DNA of 64,000 bases from Clostridia bacterium (GTDB lineage Bacteria; Bacillota_A; Clostridia; Christensenellales; Aristaeellaceae), in assembly GCA_017518705.1 (NCBI GenBank), contig JAFWUC010000071.1, positions 3,007 to 67,006 of the forward strand, read 5' to 3'. A model generated the notes under the pieces. It saw only the letters and a program-made list of their open reading frames with translations, was not told the DNA's origin and ran no database searches. A program made the translations under genes and the position numbers. Shown in pieces: positions 16,235-25,849 of the stretch; the stretch's first letter is position 1; each line of letters starts with the position of its first letter.

Positions 16235-17062
16235 TCAGTCGATATAATACATCCCGTCGTCCGTGACCAGCAGGCCTTGATAAATCTCGAGGCTGCCCAG
16301 GTAATTGCCGTCCTCCCCGTAGAAACCGAACACATAAGTGCCGCCTGTGACCATGGTGGAGTTGGCCTTGCCGGTGACCTTGCCGTCCAGCACCGCAAGG
16401 ATCACGCCCTTGCCGGGGTCTTCTATCTCGCGGGGGCCCGCCTCGCAGTCCATATAGCTCGCCTTGACCGCCGCGCTTCTTATCAGCTCGGGGTCCAGCC
16501 CCAGGAATTCGTACAGGGGCACGGGCGCAAAGCCCGCGGGTCCCATTGCGCCGCCGTAGCAGGTCACGTTCGGGAACAGATGCCTTAAGCGCACATACAG
16601 CGCTTGGGCGTCGGGAGAGGTGTTTTCGTACACGTCGTCGACAGAAGAGGCCAGTTTGACCGCCTTTGCGCTGCCGTCGCCCGCGTAGGTGACCGCCCAG
16701 CTCGTCTCGGTGCCCGCGTCGTTGGCGGCGGGGCGGGACCTGCCGTCCTGAGGCTGGGCGGAATATACGAGGCTCTTCAGCTCGAACAGCTCGTCGGAGC
16801 TCAGCCTGCCCGCCCTTTCCTTAAGACGGGTGGTGCGCAGAAACTCCGGCTGATCTTCAACTTTGTAAGGCCATCCCAGTTTGGACGCGCTGCCGTTTAA
16901 CGTCCACAGATCGCCGTTTTCGTCCACGCAGCCCGCTTCTATCCGGTCGCCCCAGCCCATCTGTTGGTAAACGGTGAAAAGTATGATCCCGGGATCGCCT
17001 TCCGCGTGGGAAAGGGTAAAACACAGCGCCAGCATAAGCAGCGCGGCAAGCAGTCTTTTCAT
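16235..17062 (-). CDS. Unrecognised exported protein
   Basis: 275 residues with a clear signal peptide (KRLLAALLMLALCFTLSHA, cleavage before EGD). The mature region shows no family I recognise; it contains WTLNGSASKLGWPYK near the start and a beta-rich end (GGTYVFGFYGEDGNYLGSLE). AACGGAGGAACG precedes the ATG. The MBL hydrolase follows closely on the same strand. An exported sensor or enzyme is possible but unsupported. Confidence 0.78.
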   Translation of the reverse strand: MKRLLAALLMLALCFTLSHAEGDPGIILFTVYQQMGWGDRIEAGCVDENGDLWTLNGSASKLGWPYKVEDQPEFLRTTRLKERAGRLSSDELFELKSLVYSAQPQDGRSRPAANDAGTETSWAVTYAGDGSAKAVKLASSVDDVYENTSPDAQALYVRLRHLFPNVTCYGGAMGPAGFAPVPLYEFLGLDPELIRSAAVKASYMDCEAGPREIEDPGKGVILAVLDGKVTGKANSTMVTGGTYVFGFYGEDGNYLGSLEIYQGLLVTDDGMYYID

Positions 17063-17125
17063 TTTGCGTTCCTCCGTTATCGGTTTACGTGATTTTTGAC
17101 GGAGGAACGCGCGCGTTTGTTCAAG

Positions 17126-17156
17126 CGAAAAAAACAGCCCCGTCAGAGCTGTTTTT
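17126..17156 (-). terminator. Terminator of the SpoIIE-RsbW operon
   Basis: On the minus strand AACAGC / GCTGTT with a 9-base loop, followed by about seven T. The RsbW stop codon lies inside the loop region. Confidence 0.7.
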
Positions 17157-17550
17157 TGAGGGTAAGCATGTTTTGCCCGTCTTTGTACTCGTATGTGACC
17201 GCGTCCATCAGCTTCTTGGTCATGAATATGCCAAGGCCGCCTATGCCCCTTTCTTCCGCGCTCAGGGTCACGTCTGGGTCGGCTTTGGCCAGGGGATCGT
17301 AGGGGATGCCCCGGTCGATGAAAGTGATTTCGGCTGTTTTGGCCTCGCCGGAAATGTCTATCTTCACCGTGGCGCTGCCGTCTGAGTCCGGGTAGGCGTA
17401 GGAAGCGATGTTCACGAAGATCTCTTCCGCTGCCACGCAGGTCTGCATCTGCGCCTTCATGGGGCAGTCCGCCTGTTCCAGCTCCGCCTCCAGAAAGGCC
17501 AGCACTTCGGCCAGGTTTTCCCTGACGGCTTTTACAGTGATCTCTTTCAT
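17143..17550 (-). CDS. RsbW-like anti-sigma/serine kinase (HATPase_c_2)
   Basis: 135 residues with the RsbW pattern: N-box CVAAEEIFVNIASYAYP, G1-like FIDRGIPYDPL and G2 box GIGGLGIFMTKKLMD. In partner-switching systems such a kinase binds a sigma factor or other target and phosphorylates a STAS antagonist. Its start overlaps the SpoIIE gene stop by 4 bases (ATGA), so the phosphatase and kinase are translationally coupled. No STAS protein lies next to it; the nearest is at 38661. Confidence 0.92.
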   Translation of the reverse strand: MKEITVKAVRENLAEVLAFLEAELEQADCPMKAQMQTCVAAEEIFVNIASYAYPDSDGSATVKIDISGEAKTAEITFIDRGIPYDPLAKADPDVTLSAEERGIGGLGIFMTKKLMDAVTYEYKDGQNMLTLKKQL

Positions 17551-19730
17551 GCGGTCTCCACCTTTGAAGCTGCTCCCCTGTACTCCAGGCAGAGCATGGT
17601 CAGATCGTCGAACTGCTCCGCGTCCTTCACAAAGCCGTCCACGTCCGCCCGTACGTTATTGAGAATGCCTGCCGGCGAGGCATCGGGGTCCCTGTTTAGC
17701 GCGTCCAGCATGCGGTCCAGCCCGAACAGCTGCTTGGAGGCGTCGGTTGCCTCGGGCACGCCGTCGGTATACAGGAACAGCCGGCTGCCGGGCTCCAGGG
17801 TGAGCTCGTACTCCTGGTACTTCATGAACGCAAGGCCGCCCATCACGAAGCCGTGCCTGTCCTTGTACAGCTCGAACGCGCCGTCCGGCTTCCTGATGGC
17901 GGGGTACTCGTGCCCGGCGTTGGCGCAGGTGAGCTGCCCGGTGGAGATCTCGAGTATGCCCAGCCACGCGGTCACGAACATCTCTTCCCGGTTGTGCTTG
18001 CAGATGGAGGCGTTGGCGTCGGTGAGTATCCGGGCGGGGGACTTGCCCATCATGGCGTTGTTGGCCAGAATGATCTTGGACGCCATCATGAACAGCGCCG
18101 CGGGCACGCCCTTGCCGGACACGTCCGCCATCACCAGGCACAGGTGGTCGTCGTCCACCAGGAAATAGTCGTAGAAGTCGCCGCCCACTTCCCTTGCGGG
18201 GTCCATGCTGGCGTACAGGTCAAACTCCGGACGGTCAGGGAAGGGCGGGAAGATGTTGGGCAGCATGTCCGCCTGTATGCGGGTGGCCAGCGCAAGCTCC
18301 GCGCCTATGCGCTCCTTTTCGGCGGTGATGCGGGTGATCTGCCTTATGTATTCATGGGATTTGGCGGATATGTCCGCAAAGGATTCCGCCAGTATCTCTA
18401 TTTCGTCGCCGGTGCGGTAGGCGTCGTCCATGCGGAACACGGGATCGTCGCTGTTGATGGAATTGATGCGCAGGGTCATCTTTTCCAGGGGCTTTACTAC
18501 CCTTGACGCCAGTATCAGCCCGTTTATTATGGCCAGCACCAGCACCACCGCGGTTAGGATCACGAACATGCGGAAAGTCCGGGCGGCGCCCTGTTCATAA
18601 GCGGCGGTGGCGGTCAGGTTTATCTCTTCGTACTGCTTGAGCAGCGCCAGTGTGGGCTGGTCCGTCAGCTCTTTTTCCACCACGGAGACCACCGTCCACC
18701 CCAGGGTGTCCAAGGGCGCGCCGGCCAGGTAGTATTCCTTGCCGGAGATGGCGATCAGCTCCATGGAGGTCCTTTCCTTAAGCGCCCGGGTTATGAAAGC
18801 GGCGAGCTGCGCGTTTTTGTTCTGCCTCAGGTCTTCGGCCAGGTCGGAGGTTTCCGCGCGGAACACGCCCTCGTCCACCGGGGAAAACAGCACCTTGCCC
18901 TCATGGTTTATCACGCACAGGAAGCCGCCGTCCGAGGCGGTGCTCTTTACGTAATCGCTTATGGAGGACAGGTATATGTCCGCGGCCACCACGGCCGCGA
19001 GCTCACCGTTTCGGTACACCGGGGCGGCGCACTCCAGCATGGGCCTGTCGGTGTAGGCGTCGTGCTCCACGCCCGTGAATATAAGCTGCCCCGCCTTGGC
19101 CGCCTGGCTGAACCAGGGCCGTTCGCGCACGTTCAGGGGCTTTGCAGAGCCGTCTTCGGAAAGGAACACGCCGGGGCGGTCGTTGACCAGCACCATGTGC
19201 CCGTCCGCAGTGCCCACGAACACGCTGCTCATCCTGTCAGAATTCCCGTACATGGCCAGCATGATCTCCTTCATGTGGGCCACGGTGCCAAGCAGGGAAG
19301 AGGCCGCCGGGTCGGCGCCTTCCTCGCTTATCAGCTGGGCGGAGGGCACGCCTTCGTTTTCGGCAGAGGGCGGCGCCACCGTCTCGGGCAAAAAGCTGTC
19401 TTCATGTATGAACAGCTGGGAGGCGAAAGCCTGCAAGGTCAGCACGTCCGCCCGCACGTCCGCGAACAGCTCGTCGGCTATGTACGCCTGCAGCGCGGTG
19501 GTGCGGGAGATCAGGGAGTCGAGCGTGTCCGCCATGGTCTGCTGGGAGATCGCTTCGATGGACGCCTGCTGCTCCAGATTCGCCCGCTGCACCACCTGCT
19601 TGAGTTCGTGCTGCTGGTAGGCGGACACGCCCGCGAACGTGCCCACGAGCACGAGCACGGTTATGAGCACAAGACTGAATATCTTCTGCTGCAGGCCGCC
19701 TATTTTGATTTTATTAAATAAAGTTCTCAT
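17547..19730 (-). CDS. Membrane sensor with extracellular Cache, HAMP and SpoIIE PP2C phosphatase
   Basis: 727 residues. A membrane segment at about 16-36, an extracytoplasmic region to about 385 with Cache features (RERPWFSQA, DRPMLECAAPVYRNG), a second membrane segment at about 386-408, HAMP, a coiled linker (TAEKERIGAELALATRIQ) and a PP2C/SpoIIE domain from about 500 with GGDFYDYF and DVSGKGVPAALFM. It probably senses an external ligand and dephosphorylates the STAS partner of the downstream RsbW-like kinase. It is transcribed from the promoter at 19845-19873. Confidence 0.94.
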   Translation of the reverse strand: MRTLFNKIKIGGLQQKIFSLVLITVLVLVGTFAGVSAYQQHELKQVVQRANLEQQASIEAISQQTMADTLDSLISRTTALQAYIADELFADVRADVLTLQAFASQLFIHEDSFLPETVAPPSAENEGVPSAQLISEEGADPAASSLLGTVAHMKEIMLAMYGNSDRMSSVFVGTADGHMVLVNDRPGVFLSEDGSAKPLNVRERPWFSQAAKAGQLIFTGVEHDAYTDRPMLECAAPVYRNGELAAVVAADIYLSSISDYVKSTASDGGFLCVINHEGKVLFSPVDEGVFRAETSDLAEDLRQNKNAQLAAFITRALKERTSMELIAISGKEYYLAGAPLDTLGWTVVSVVEKELTDQPTLALLKQYEEINLTATAAYEQGAARTFRMFVILTAVVLVLAIINGLILASRVVKPLEKMTLRINSINSDDPVFRMDDAYRTGDEIEILAESFADISAKSHEYIRQITRITAEKERIGAELALATRIQADMLPNIFPPFPDRPEFDLYASMDPAREVGGDFYDYFLVDDDHLCLVMADVSGKGVPAALFMMASKIILANNAMMGKSPARILTDANASICKHNREEMFVTAWLGILEISTGQLTCANAGHEYPAIRKPDGAFELYKDRHGFVMGGLAFMKYQEYELTLEPGSRLFLYTDGVPEATDASKQLFGLDRMLDALNRDPDASPAGILNNVRADVDGFVKDAEQFDDLTMLCLEYRGAASKVETA

Positions 19731-19844
19731 TCAAACATAAGGATGCCGTTGAAGCCGGCGCTCGTTTTTTACGCTTTGAGTTATCTTCATCGGTGCACCT
19801 CAGGCGAATACACTGATCATCCGAAACGATGTGTCTTTGGCGAA

Positions 19845-19873
19845 ATTATACTTGAAATCCTGCTTAAAGTCAA
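19845..19873 (-). promoter_or_regulatory. Strong sigma-A-type promoter for the SpoIIE operon
   Basis: On the minus strand TTGACT (19873-19868), 17-base spacer, TATAAT (19850-19845). It leaves a leader of about 110 bases and diverges from the flavodoxin-like gene. Confidence 0.75.
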
Positions 19874-19919
19874 CAAAAATGCAGGAGATCCTTCCTTACA
19901 AAGGCGGTTTTCCGTAACC

Positions 19920-19949
19920 TTGACAGTAAAAGCGATTTGGTTGTAGAAT
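19920..19949 (+). promoter_or_regulatory. Sigma-A-type promoter for the 19986-25801 gene run
   Basis: TTGACA, 18-base spacer, TAGAAT, 36 bases before the first start codon. No terminator is evident until 25806, so it may serve the whole run. Confidence 0.68.
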
Positions 19950-19985
19950 ACAGCCAAAACACAGTATCTCGGGGAGGACGCAAAA

Positions 19986-20621
19986 ATGGACGGGAACGGG
20001 AAATTAAGGGTGCTCATGCTTAACGGCAGCCCCAGGGCGAACGGCAATACCGCGCTGGCGCTCAGGGAAATGGAGAGCGTGTTTAAGGAGCTCGGCGTGG
20101 AGTACGAAAACGTGCTCGTGGGCAGGCTCGCCGTGCGCGGCTGCCTGGCCTGCAACGGGTGCTCAAAGCTGGGAAAGTGCGTTATAGACGACATAGTCAA
20201 CGAGCTGGCGCCCAAATTCGAAGCGGCGGACGGGCTTGTGATCGCCTCGCCCGTGTACTACGGCAGCGCAAACGGCACCCTCGTCTCCGCGCTGCAGAGG
20301 CTGTTTTATTCCACGCCCTTTGACAAGCGCATGAAGGTGGGCGCGTCCGTGGCGTGCGCAAGGCGCAGCGGCTGCACCGCGACGTTTGACGAACTCAACA
20401 AGTTTTTCACCCTTTCGTCCATGCCCGTGGCCTCCAGCCGCTACTGGAACAACATCCACGGCGGCGCTCCCGGGGAAGCCGAGGCGGACACGGAGGGCCG
20501 CACCGTCGCCCGCCAGCTCGCCCGCAACATGGTGTTCCTCATGCAGAGCATCCGTTTGGGCGCGCAGAAAATGGGGCTGCCCGAAGAGGAGCCCCGCGCC
20601 TGGACCAACTTTATCAGATAG
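19986..20621 (+). CDS. Flavodoxin-family NAD(P)H/FMN oxidoreductase
   Basis: 211 residues with the FMN-phosphate loop VLMLNGSPRANGNTALAL, a CLACNGCSKLGKC cysteine cluster typical of the iron-sulfur-flavoprotein-like group, and the flavodoxin-fold block LVIASPVYYGSANGTL. It probably reduces quinones, nitro compounds or iron centres in the cytoplasm. GGGGAGGACG precedes the ATG. It is the first gene of a tightly packed run. Confidence 0.92.
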   Translation: MDGNGKLRVLMLNGSPRANGNTALALREMESVFKELGVEYENVLVGRLAVRGCLACNGCSKLGKCVIDDIVNELAPKFEAADGLVIASPVYYGSANGTLVSALQRLFYSTPFDKRMKVGASVACARRSGCTATFDELNKFFTLSSMPVASSRYWNNIHGGAPGEAEADTEGRTVARQLARNMVFLMQSIRLGAQKMGLPEEEPRAWTNFIR

Positions 20622-20624
20622 CCC

Positions 20625-21338
20625 ATGTATCTCGTGTGTGCGCTGGCTGCGCTGCTTGCGGGACTCGTGCAGGGCATAGCGGGTTTCGGCAGCGGGCCGG
20701 TACAGATGATGGTCTATCCGCTGTACTGGACCATCCCCGCGGCGGCGGCGGTGTCGGTGTGCGTGTCGGTGCCCCTGAACCTGAACATGACTATCACGTA
20801 CCTTAAGGAGATCCGCTGGAAAAAGGTGCTCGTGCCCATACTGCCCTACATGGCGGTGTGCTCCGCGGCGATCAGCTTTTCCCTGAACGTGGACCAGGTC
20901 CTGATAAAGCGTATATTCGGCGTGTTCCTGATCGCGCTGTCGGCGTATTACCTGCTTTCCCGCCGCCGGGAGAAAAAGCCGCTGGGGCCCTGGCAGACGG
21001 CGGCGTATATACTGATCTCGGCGCTGTGCGACGCGTTTTTCGGCATTGGCGGGCCGCTGATGGTGATCTATTTTCTGAACAAGACGGATTCCGCAAGGGA
21101 GTACCTGGGCACCGCGGCGGCGTTTTTCCTGATAAACGGGGTGTACAACACCTTGTACAGGCTGTTTAGCGGCATACTCACTTCGGCGCTTCTGCCCTGT
21201 ATCGGTGTGGGGATATTAGCGATACTGGCGGGGGTGACCCTGGCCCATTTCCTGGCCAGGAAGCTGAACGACGGGATCATCAAAAAGGCTGTATACGTTA
21301 TGATAGGCGTGACGGGCATATTCAACCTGTTCGCCTGA
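20625..21338 (+). CDS. TauE/SafE family sulfite or organic-anion exporter
   Basis: 237 residues and about eight hydrophobic segments. The start VQGIAGFGSGPVQM and the repeated half FFGIGGPLMVIYFL are the two glycine-rich TauE/SafE motifs. The family exports sulfite, sulfoacetate or related anions across the membrane. Its start lies 3 bases after the flavodoxin-like stop, so the pair is translationally linked. Confidence 0.91.
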   Translation: MYLVCALAALLAGLVQGIAGFGSGPVQMMVYPLYWTIPAAAAVSVCVSVPLNLNMTITYLKEIRWKKVLVPILPYMAVCSAAISFSLNVDQVLIKRIFGVFLIALSAYYLLSRRREKKPLGPWQTAAYILISALCDAFFGIGGPLMVIYFLNKTDSAREYLGTAAAFFLINGVYNTLYRLFSGILTSALLPCIGVGILAILAGVTLAHFLARKLNDGIIKKAVYVMIGVTGIFNLFA

Positions 21339-21346
21339 GGAGGAGC

Positions 21347-22957
21347 ATGAAGACGGTATTTTTTAACGCCGGAGTGTATACCGGCGAAAAAGAGCTCGGG
21401 CAGGCGTTCATCGAGGAGGACGGCGTGTTCACTTTCGTGGGTTCGAACGAGGAGATACTCGCCCTGGCGGAGGGCGCCCGGAAGGTGGACCTGGGCGGGC
21501 GCTTCGTGTGCCCCGGCTTCAACGATTCACACATGCACGTGCTTAGCTACGGCGTGGCGTTAAACGCCGCCCGCCTGGACGAGCACACGGACAGTCTCAC
21601 TGGCATGCTGGAATACTTCAGATCCTTCGCTGCCGGGCACATGCCCCGGAAGGGCGGCTGGCTCAGGGGCAGGGGCTGGAACCACGACTATTTCACGGAC
21701 GTGAAGCGCATGCCTTCCCGCCTGGACCTGGACACGGTATCCGAAGACTTCCCCATACTTGCCGTGCGCGCCTGCGGACACTGCTGCGTGGTGAACACGA
21801 AAGCTCTCGAGATAGCGGGGATAACGGCGGACACGCCCGCACCCGAAGGCGGGGCGATAGGCATGGAGGGCGGCGTTCCCGACGGAAGGCTGTACGACAA
21901 CGCCATCGAGCTGCTGAGCCCCTTCATCCCCCTGCCGGGCAAGGAGGAGATAAAGGACATGCTGCGCCTGGCGTGCCGGGAGCTGAACGCCCACGGCGTC
22001 ACCAGCGCCCAGAGCGACGACTATTCGTCTTTCGGAGGGCTGTCCTGGCAGACAGTGAACGAAGCGTACCGTGAGCTCGAGCAGAGCGGCGAACTGACCG
22101 TGCGTGTGTACGAGCAGAGCAATTTCTCCGATTTGGAGGCGCTTAAGCGCTTTGTGGAAGCGGGCAACGTGACCGGCGCGGGGGACGATATGTTCCGCAT
22201 AGGGCCGCTTAAACTGCTTGGCGACGGCTCGCTGGGCAGCCGCACGGCGCACCTAAGCGAACCCTATGAGGACTGCCCCGATACCTGCGGTTTTTCCCTG
22301 CTTAGCCGGGAGCAGTTTGACGCGCTGATCTCTTACGCCAACTTGAGCGGCATGCAGGTGGCGGTGCACGCCATAGGCGACGCCTGCCTGGACAGCGTGC
22401 TGGACGCGATCGAAAAGGCGCTCAAGGAGCACCCGAGGCAGGACCACCGCCACGGCATCGTCCACTGCCAGATCACCCGTCCCGACCAGCTGGAGCGCAT
22501 GGCGCGGCTGAAGCTGCACGTGTACGCCCAGAGCGTGTTCCTGGATTACGACAACCACATAGTCGAAGCGCGGGTCGGGAAACGGCGCGCCGCGTCGAGC
22601 TACAACTGGAAGACGCTCATGGATATGGGCGTGAGCGTGTCCAACGGCTCCGACTGCCCCGTGGAGCTGCCGGACGCGCTGAAGGGCATACAGTGCGCCG
22701 TCACCAGGACCTCCGTCGACGGCACCGGGCCGTACCTGCCCGGGCAGGCGTTCAGCGTGAAGGAAGCGCTGGACAGCTTTACCGTAAAAAGCGCCGAAGC
22801 CAGCTTTGAGGAGAACGTTAAGGGCAGGATCGCTCCCGGTTTCCTGGCGGACTTCGCCGTGCTGGACGAAAGCCCCTTCGGCGTAAAGCCCGCCGAAATC
22901 CGCAATATAAAGATACGCTCCGTCTACCTGGGCGGAAGAAAAGTATACGAAGCCTGA
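21347..22957 (+). CDS. YtcJ-like metal-dependent amidohydrolase
   Basis: 536 residues. The amidohydrolase signature is clear: RFVCPGFNDSHMHVLSYG, then LGDGSLGSRTAHL, HAIGDACLDSVLDAIEKAL in the YtcJ style, and NGSDCPVELPDALKGIQCAV with the catalytic Asp. These enzymes hydrolyse amide bonds of small exocyclic or N-formyl compounds; the substrate is unknown. AGGAGG precedes the ATG, and it is 8 bases past the exporter. Confidence 0.95.
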   Translation: MKTVFFNAGVYTGEKELGQAFIEEDGVFTFVGSNEEILALAEGARKVDLGGRFVCPGFNDSHMHVLSYGVALNAARLDEHTDSLTGMLEYFRSFAAGHMPRKGGWLRGRGWNHDYFTDVKRMPSRLDLDTVSEDFPILAVRACGHCCVVNTKALEIAGITADTPAPEGGAIGMEGGVPDGRLYDNAIELLSPFIPLPGKEEIKDMLRLACRELNAHGVTSAQSDDYSSFGGLSWQTVNEAYRELEQSGELTVRVYEQSNFSDLEALKRFVEAGNVTGAGDDMFRIGPLKLLGDGSLGSRTAHLSEPYEDCPDTCGFSLLSREQFDALISYANLSGMQVAVHAIGDACLDSVLDAIEKALKEHPRQDHRHGIVHCQITRPDQLERMARLKLHVYAQSVFLDYDNHIVEARVGKRRAASSYNWKTLMDMGVSVSNGSDCPVELPDALKGIQCAVTRTSVDGTGPYLPGQAFSVKEALDSFTVKSAEASFEENVKGRIAPGFLADFAVLDESPFGVKPAEIRNIKIRSVYLGGRKVYEA

Positions 22958-22979
22958 AACTCTCAAGGAGGGCCGCACC

Positions 22980-23975
22980 ATGACCGGGATCACTTTGGAC
23001 ACGAAACTTAAGGACATCTACTCCCTGCCGGAAATGAAGCCTTACGCCGCGTACATGATCTATACGCCCGGGGAAGACCCGGAACACAGCTGGCACTCGG
23101 AGCTTACCGTGGGCGGGCTGGAAAAGATCGGCTGGAGGCCCGCGGGCATACTGGCGGGGCTGGAGTTCTTCCTGGACGCCGTAAAGGAAGGCCGCGTCAC
23201 GCAGCGCTTCCTGTATCCGGGCACGGAGGATCCGTACAAAAAGGACGTGAACTTGATACGGATATCGCCCGCCGCGCCGGACAAAACCAGGCCCTGCATG
23301 CTTCTGTGCGCGGGGGGCGGCTACGGGAGCGTGTGCACGCTGGTGGAGTCGCTGCCCACCGGAAGGCACATGTCGGAAGCGGGCTGCGAGGTGTTCCTTC
23401 TGACCTACCGTGTCAGGATACCCGAGGCGGCGGTAACGGCGCTTGACGACCTGGCAGAGGCGGTAAAATGGCTTACGGACAGCGCGGAGGAGCTTGGCAT
23501 AGACCCCGCGCGCCTGTGCGTGGGCGGCTGGTCGGCGGGGGCGAACCTCGTCTCCAACTGGGGCTGCGCCAACATCGGCTGGAAGCGTTACGGCGCCGTG
23601 AAGCCCCTGTGCCTGTTTCCAATATACACCGTGATAGACGTGAAAGCGGAGGCGCGGCGGGATGAAAAGGGCGGCTTTGCCGGCATCATGCTGGGGGACG
23701 CCTGGCGGGACAGGCTGGACGATTACAACGTGGCGGAGCACATAGACAAAGACTATCCCCCGTGCTACATAGTCTGCGGCAAGGACGATAAAACGGTGCC
23801 GCCCCTGAACTCCGAGCTTATGAAGCGGCTGCTGGACGCGGCGGGAGTGCCATCGGTGCTTGAAGAGGGCGACCACGCTTTCCACGGTTTTGGCGACGGC
23901 ACTGGCACGGACGTGGAGGGCTGGCCCGGGCGCGCTCTGGCCTTTGCCCTGAGCCTTGGCGGAGACGACAGATGA
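22980..23975 (+). CDS. Alpha/beta hydrolase (esterase/lipase, HSL-like)
   Basis: 331 residues. An oxyanion-type CAGGGYGSVCTL, nucleophile elbow CVGGWSAGANLVS, then IVCGKDDKTVPP for the acid region and GDHAFHGFG with the catalytic histidine give the whole triad. It is likely a cytoplasmic esterase. The next gene starts inside its last codons (4-base overlap), so it is part of the run. Confidence 0.92.
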   Translation: MTGITLDTKLKDIYSLPEMKPYAAYMIYTPGEDPEHSWHSELTVGGLEKIGWRPAGILAGLEFFLDAVKEGRVTQRFLYPGTEDPYKKDVNLIRISPAAPDKTRPCMLLCAGGGYGSVCTLVESLPTGRHMSEAGCEVFLLTYRVRIPEAAVTALDDLAEAVKWLTDSAEELGIDPARLCVGGWSAGANLVSNWGCANIGWKRYGAVKPLCLFPIYTVIDVKAEARRDEKGGFAGIMLGDAWRDRLDDYNVAEHIDKDYPPCYIVCGKDDKTVPPLNSELMKRLLDAAGVPSVLEEGDHAFHGFGDGTGTDVEGWPGRALAFALSLGGDDR

Positions 23976-24685
23976 CGGGGACGCTGATCAACACGGGCGC
24001 CATAGTGCTGGGCGGCGTCTGCGGCCTGCTGTTCGGAAAGCTGCTTAGACCCCGGCACCAGCAGACCCTGACCATGGCCTGCGGCGTGGGCACGCTGTTC
24101 ATAGGCATGGCGGGGGCGCTTAAGCATATGCTGCTGAATGACCTGTTTCCGGGCGGCGGGAGCATGCTGGTTGTGGCGTGCCTGGCGCTGGGCGGCCTGG
24201 CAGGCGAGGAGCTCAACATCGAAAAGGGCTTCGAGCTGTTCGGCGAATGGCTTAAACGCAAGACGGGCAACTCCGGAGACAGCGGTTTCGTAAACGGTTT
24301 TCTTACTGCGTCACTGACCGTGTGCATAGGCGCGATGGCCATAGTAGGCGCGCTGCAGGACGGCCTGTCCGGGGACTGGTCCACGCTGGGAGCCAAGGCG
24401 GTGCTGGACCTGATAATCGTGATGGTTATGACCTGCTCCCTGGGCAGGGGCTGCGTGTTTTCCGCCATTCCCGTGTTTATTTGGGAGGGCGCGCTGACGC
24501 TTCTGGCTTCCGCCGTCAAGCCCGTTATGACCGACGCCGCCATGGGCTATCTGTCACTGGTGGGCAGCGTGCTGATCTTCTGCGTGGGCATAAACCTGGT
24601 GTGGGGCAAAAAGATACGGGTGGTGAACATGCTGCCCGGGGTGGTGTTCGCCGTGCTGGCGGCGTTTCTGCCCATCAGCTTCTGA
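23972..24685 (+). CDS. DUF554 family membrane protein
   Basis: 237 residues and about seven hydrophobic segments, beginning GTLINTGAIVLGGVCGLLFG and containing GGLAGEELNIEKGFE, typical of DUF554 (YdfK-like). The molecular role of the family is not established; a transporter function is often assumed. It overlaps the preceding hydrolase by 4 bases. Confidence 0.9.
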   Translation: MTGTLINTGAIVLGGVCGLLFGKLLRPRHQQTLTMACGVGTLFIGMAGALKHMLLNDLFPGGGSMLVVACLALGGLAGEELNIEKGFELFGEWLKRKTGNSGDSGFVNGFLTASLTVCIGAMAIVGALQDGLSGDWSTLGAKAVLDLIIVMVMTCSLGRGCVFSAIPVFIWEGALTLLASAVKPVMTDAAMGYLSLVGSVLIFCVGINLVWGKKIRVVNMLPGVVFAVLAAFLPISF

Positions 24686-24696
24686 CGGGAGGATAT

Positions 24697-25479
24697 ATGA
24701 GGCAGTACATAGTGGACGCGTTCACGTCCGAACCTTTTTCAGGCAATCCTGCGGCGGTATGCGTGATGGACAGGTGGCCGTCCGAAGCGTTCATGAAACA
24801 TCTGGCGGGGGAAAACAACCTGTCCGAGACCGCGTTCATAGTCAAAGAGGACGCGGGCTACCGTTTAAGGTGGTTCACCCCGGGCACGGAGGTGGAGCTC
24901 TGCGGGCACGCCACCCTGGCTTCCGCGTACGTGATTTTAAACCAAACGGAACCGAGCGGTAAAGAGGTGAGCTTCAATACCCTGAGCGGAAAACTGACCG
25001 TGAAACGGCGGGGAGAGCTGTACGAAATGGACTTTCCCGCCTGTGAGCTTAAGGAGATACCCGTCACGGACGCCATGGAACGCGCTTTCGGCGTGCGCCC
25101 GGTAAAGGCGGTGCTGGGGCTGGACCTCGTCTGCGTGTTTGAAAACGAAGCGGACGTAAGGGAAATGTTGCCCGACCAGACGCTGCTTATGCAGCTGCCG
25201 GGGCGCCTGCAGAACGCCACTGCCCGGGGAAAGGACACGGACTGCGTGTCCCGCAGATTCTGCCCCAAGGTGGCGGTGCCGGAGGATCCGGTGTGCGGCA
25301 GCGCCCACTGCCAGATAGGTGCGTACTGGGCGAAGGAGCTGGGAAAGCCCGTGATACGGGCATACCAGGCGTCAAACCGGGGCGGATATCTTACCTGCGA
25401 ACCCAAAGACGGCGGCAGGATATCGATCAGCGGCGAAGCCTGCCTCGTGGCGGTGTCGGAGCTGCTGGTGAACGCCTGA
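24697..25479 (+). CDS. PhzF family isomerase/epimerase
   Basis: 260 residues from the ATG at 24697, with GGGAGGAT upstream. It begins YIVDAFTSEPFSGNPAAVCV, contains the catalytic-glutamate block NNLSETAFIVKE and the second-domain motif EDPVCGSAHCQIGAYW, which are diagnostic of PhzF/YddE. Members catalyse proton shifts on small cyclic or amino-acid substrates; outside phenazine producers the substrate is usually unknown. It follows DUF554 by 11 bases. Confidence 0.94.
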   Translation: MRQYIVDAFTSEPFSGNPAAVCVMDRWPSEAFMKHLAGENNLSETAFIVKEDAGYRLRWFTPGTEVELCGHATLASAYVILNQTEPSGKEVSFNTLSGKLTVKRRGELYEMDFPACELKEIPVTDAMERAFGVRPVKAVLGLDLVCVFENEADVREMLPDQTLLMQLPGRLQNATARGKDTDCVSRRFCPKVAVPEDPVCGSAHCQIGAYWAKELGKPVIRAYQASNRGGYLTCEPKDGGRISISGEACLVAVSELLVNA

Positions 25480-25507
25480 CAAACGGAGAAGAAGAAAGGA
25501 GAAACGC

Positions 25508-25801
25508 ATGCAGTTCATAGTTACGGCAAAAGACGGGGAAAACATGCTGGCAAAGCGCATGGAGGTGCGCCCCCGCCACCTGGAAAACATGGAAAGGATG
25601 AAGGAGCATATAGTCTGCGCGGGCGGGCTGCTGGACGAAGAAGGCAAAATGGCGGGCTCCGTGCTGATACTGGACTTCGCCTCCCGCGGGGAGCTGGACG
25701 CATACCTGGAAAAAGAACCCTACGTCACCGAAGGCGTGTGGCGGCAGGTGGACGTGCAGAAAATGAACGTGGTGATAGTGAAGGGCGAAAAAGTCAAATA
25801 A
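25508..25801 (+). CDS. YciI-like protein
   Basis: 97 residues of the ferredoxin-like YciI fold: RPRHLENMERMKEHIVCAGG with the conserved histidine, GSVLILDFAS and EKEPYVTEGVW. Such proteins resemble dimeric dehydratases or isomerases, with few known functions. It is the last gene of the run and is followed by a terminator. Confidence 0.9.
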   Translation: MQFIVTAKDGENMLAKRMEVRPRHLENMERMKEHIVCAGGLLDEEGKMAGSVLILDFASRGELDAYLEKEPYVTEGVWRQVDVQKMNVVIVKGEKVK

Positions 25802-25803
25802 AA

Positions 25804-25831
25804 AAGGAGCGGCTTAGCCGCTCCTTTTTTT
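25804..25831 (+). terminator. Bidirectional terminator between convergent genes
   Basis: GGAGCGGC / GCCGCTCC perfect stem with a TTA loop, A-run on the left and seven T on the right, so it can stop both the YciI-side and the M29-side transcripts. Confidence 0.88.
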
Positions 25832-25849
25832 GCCGGGGATGCGCATGCA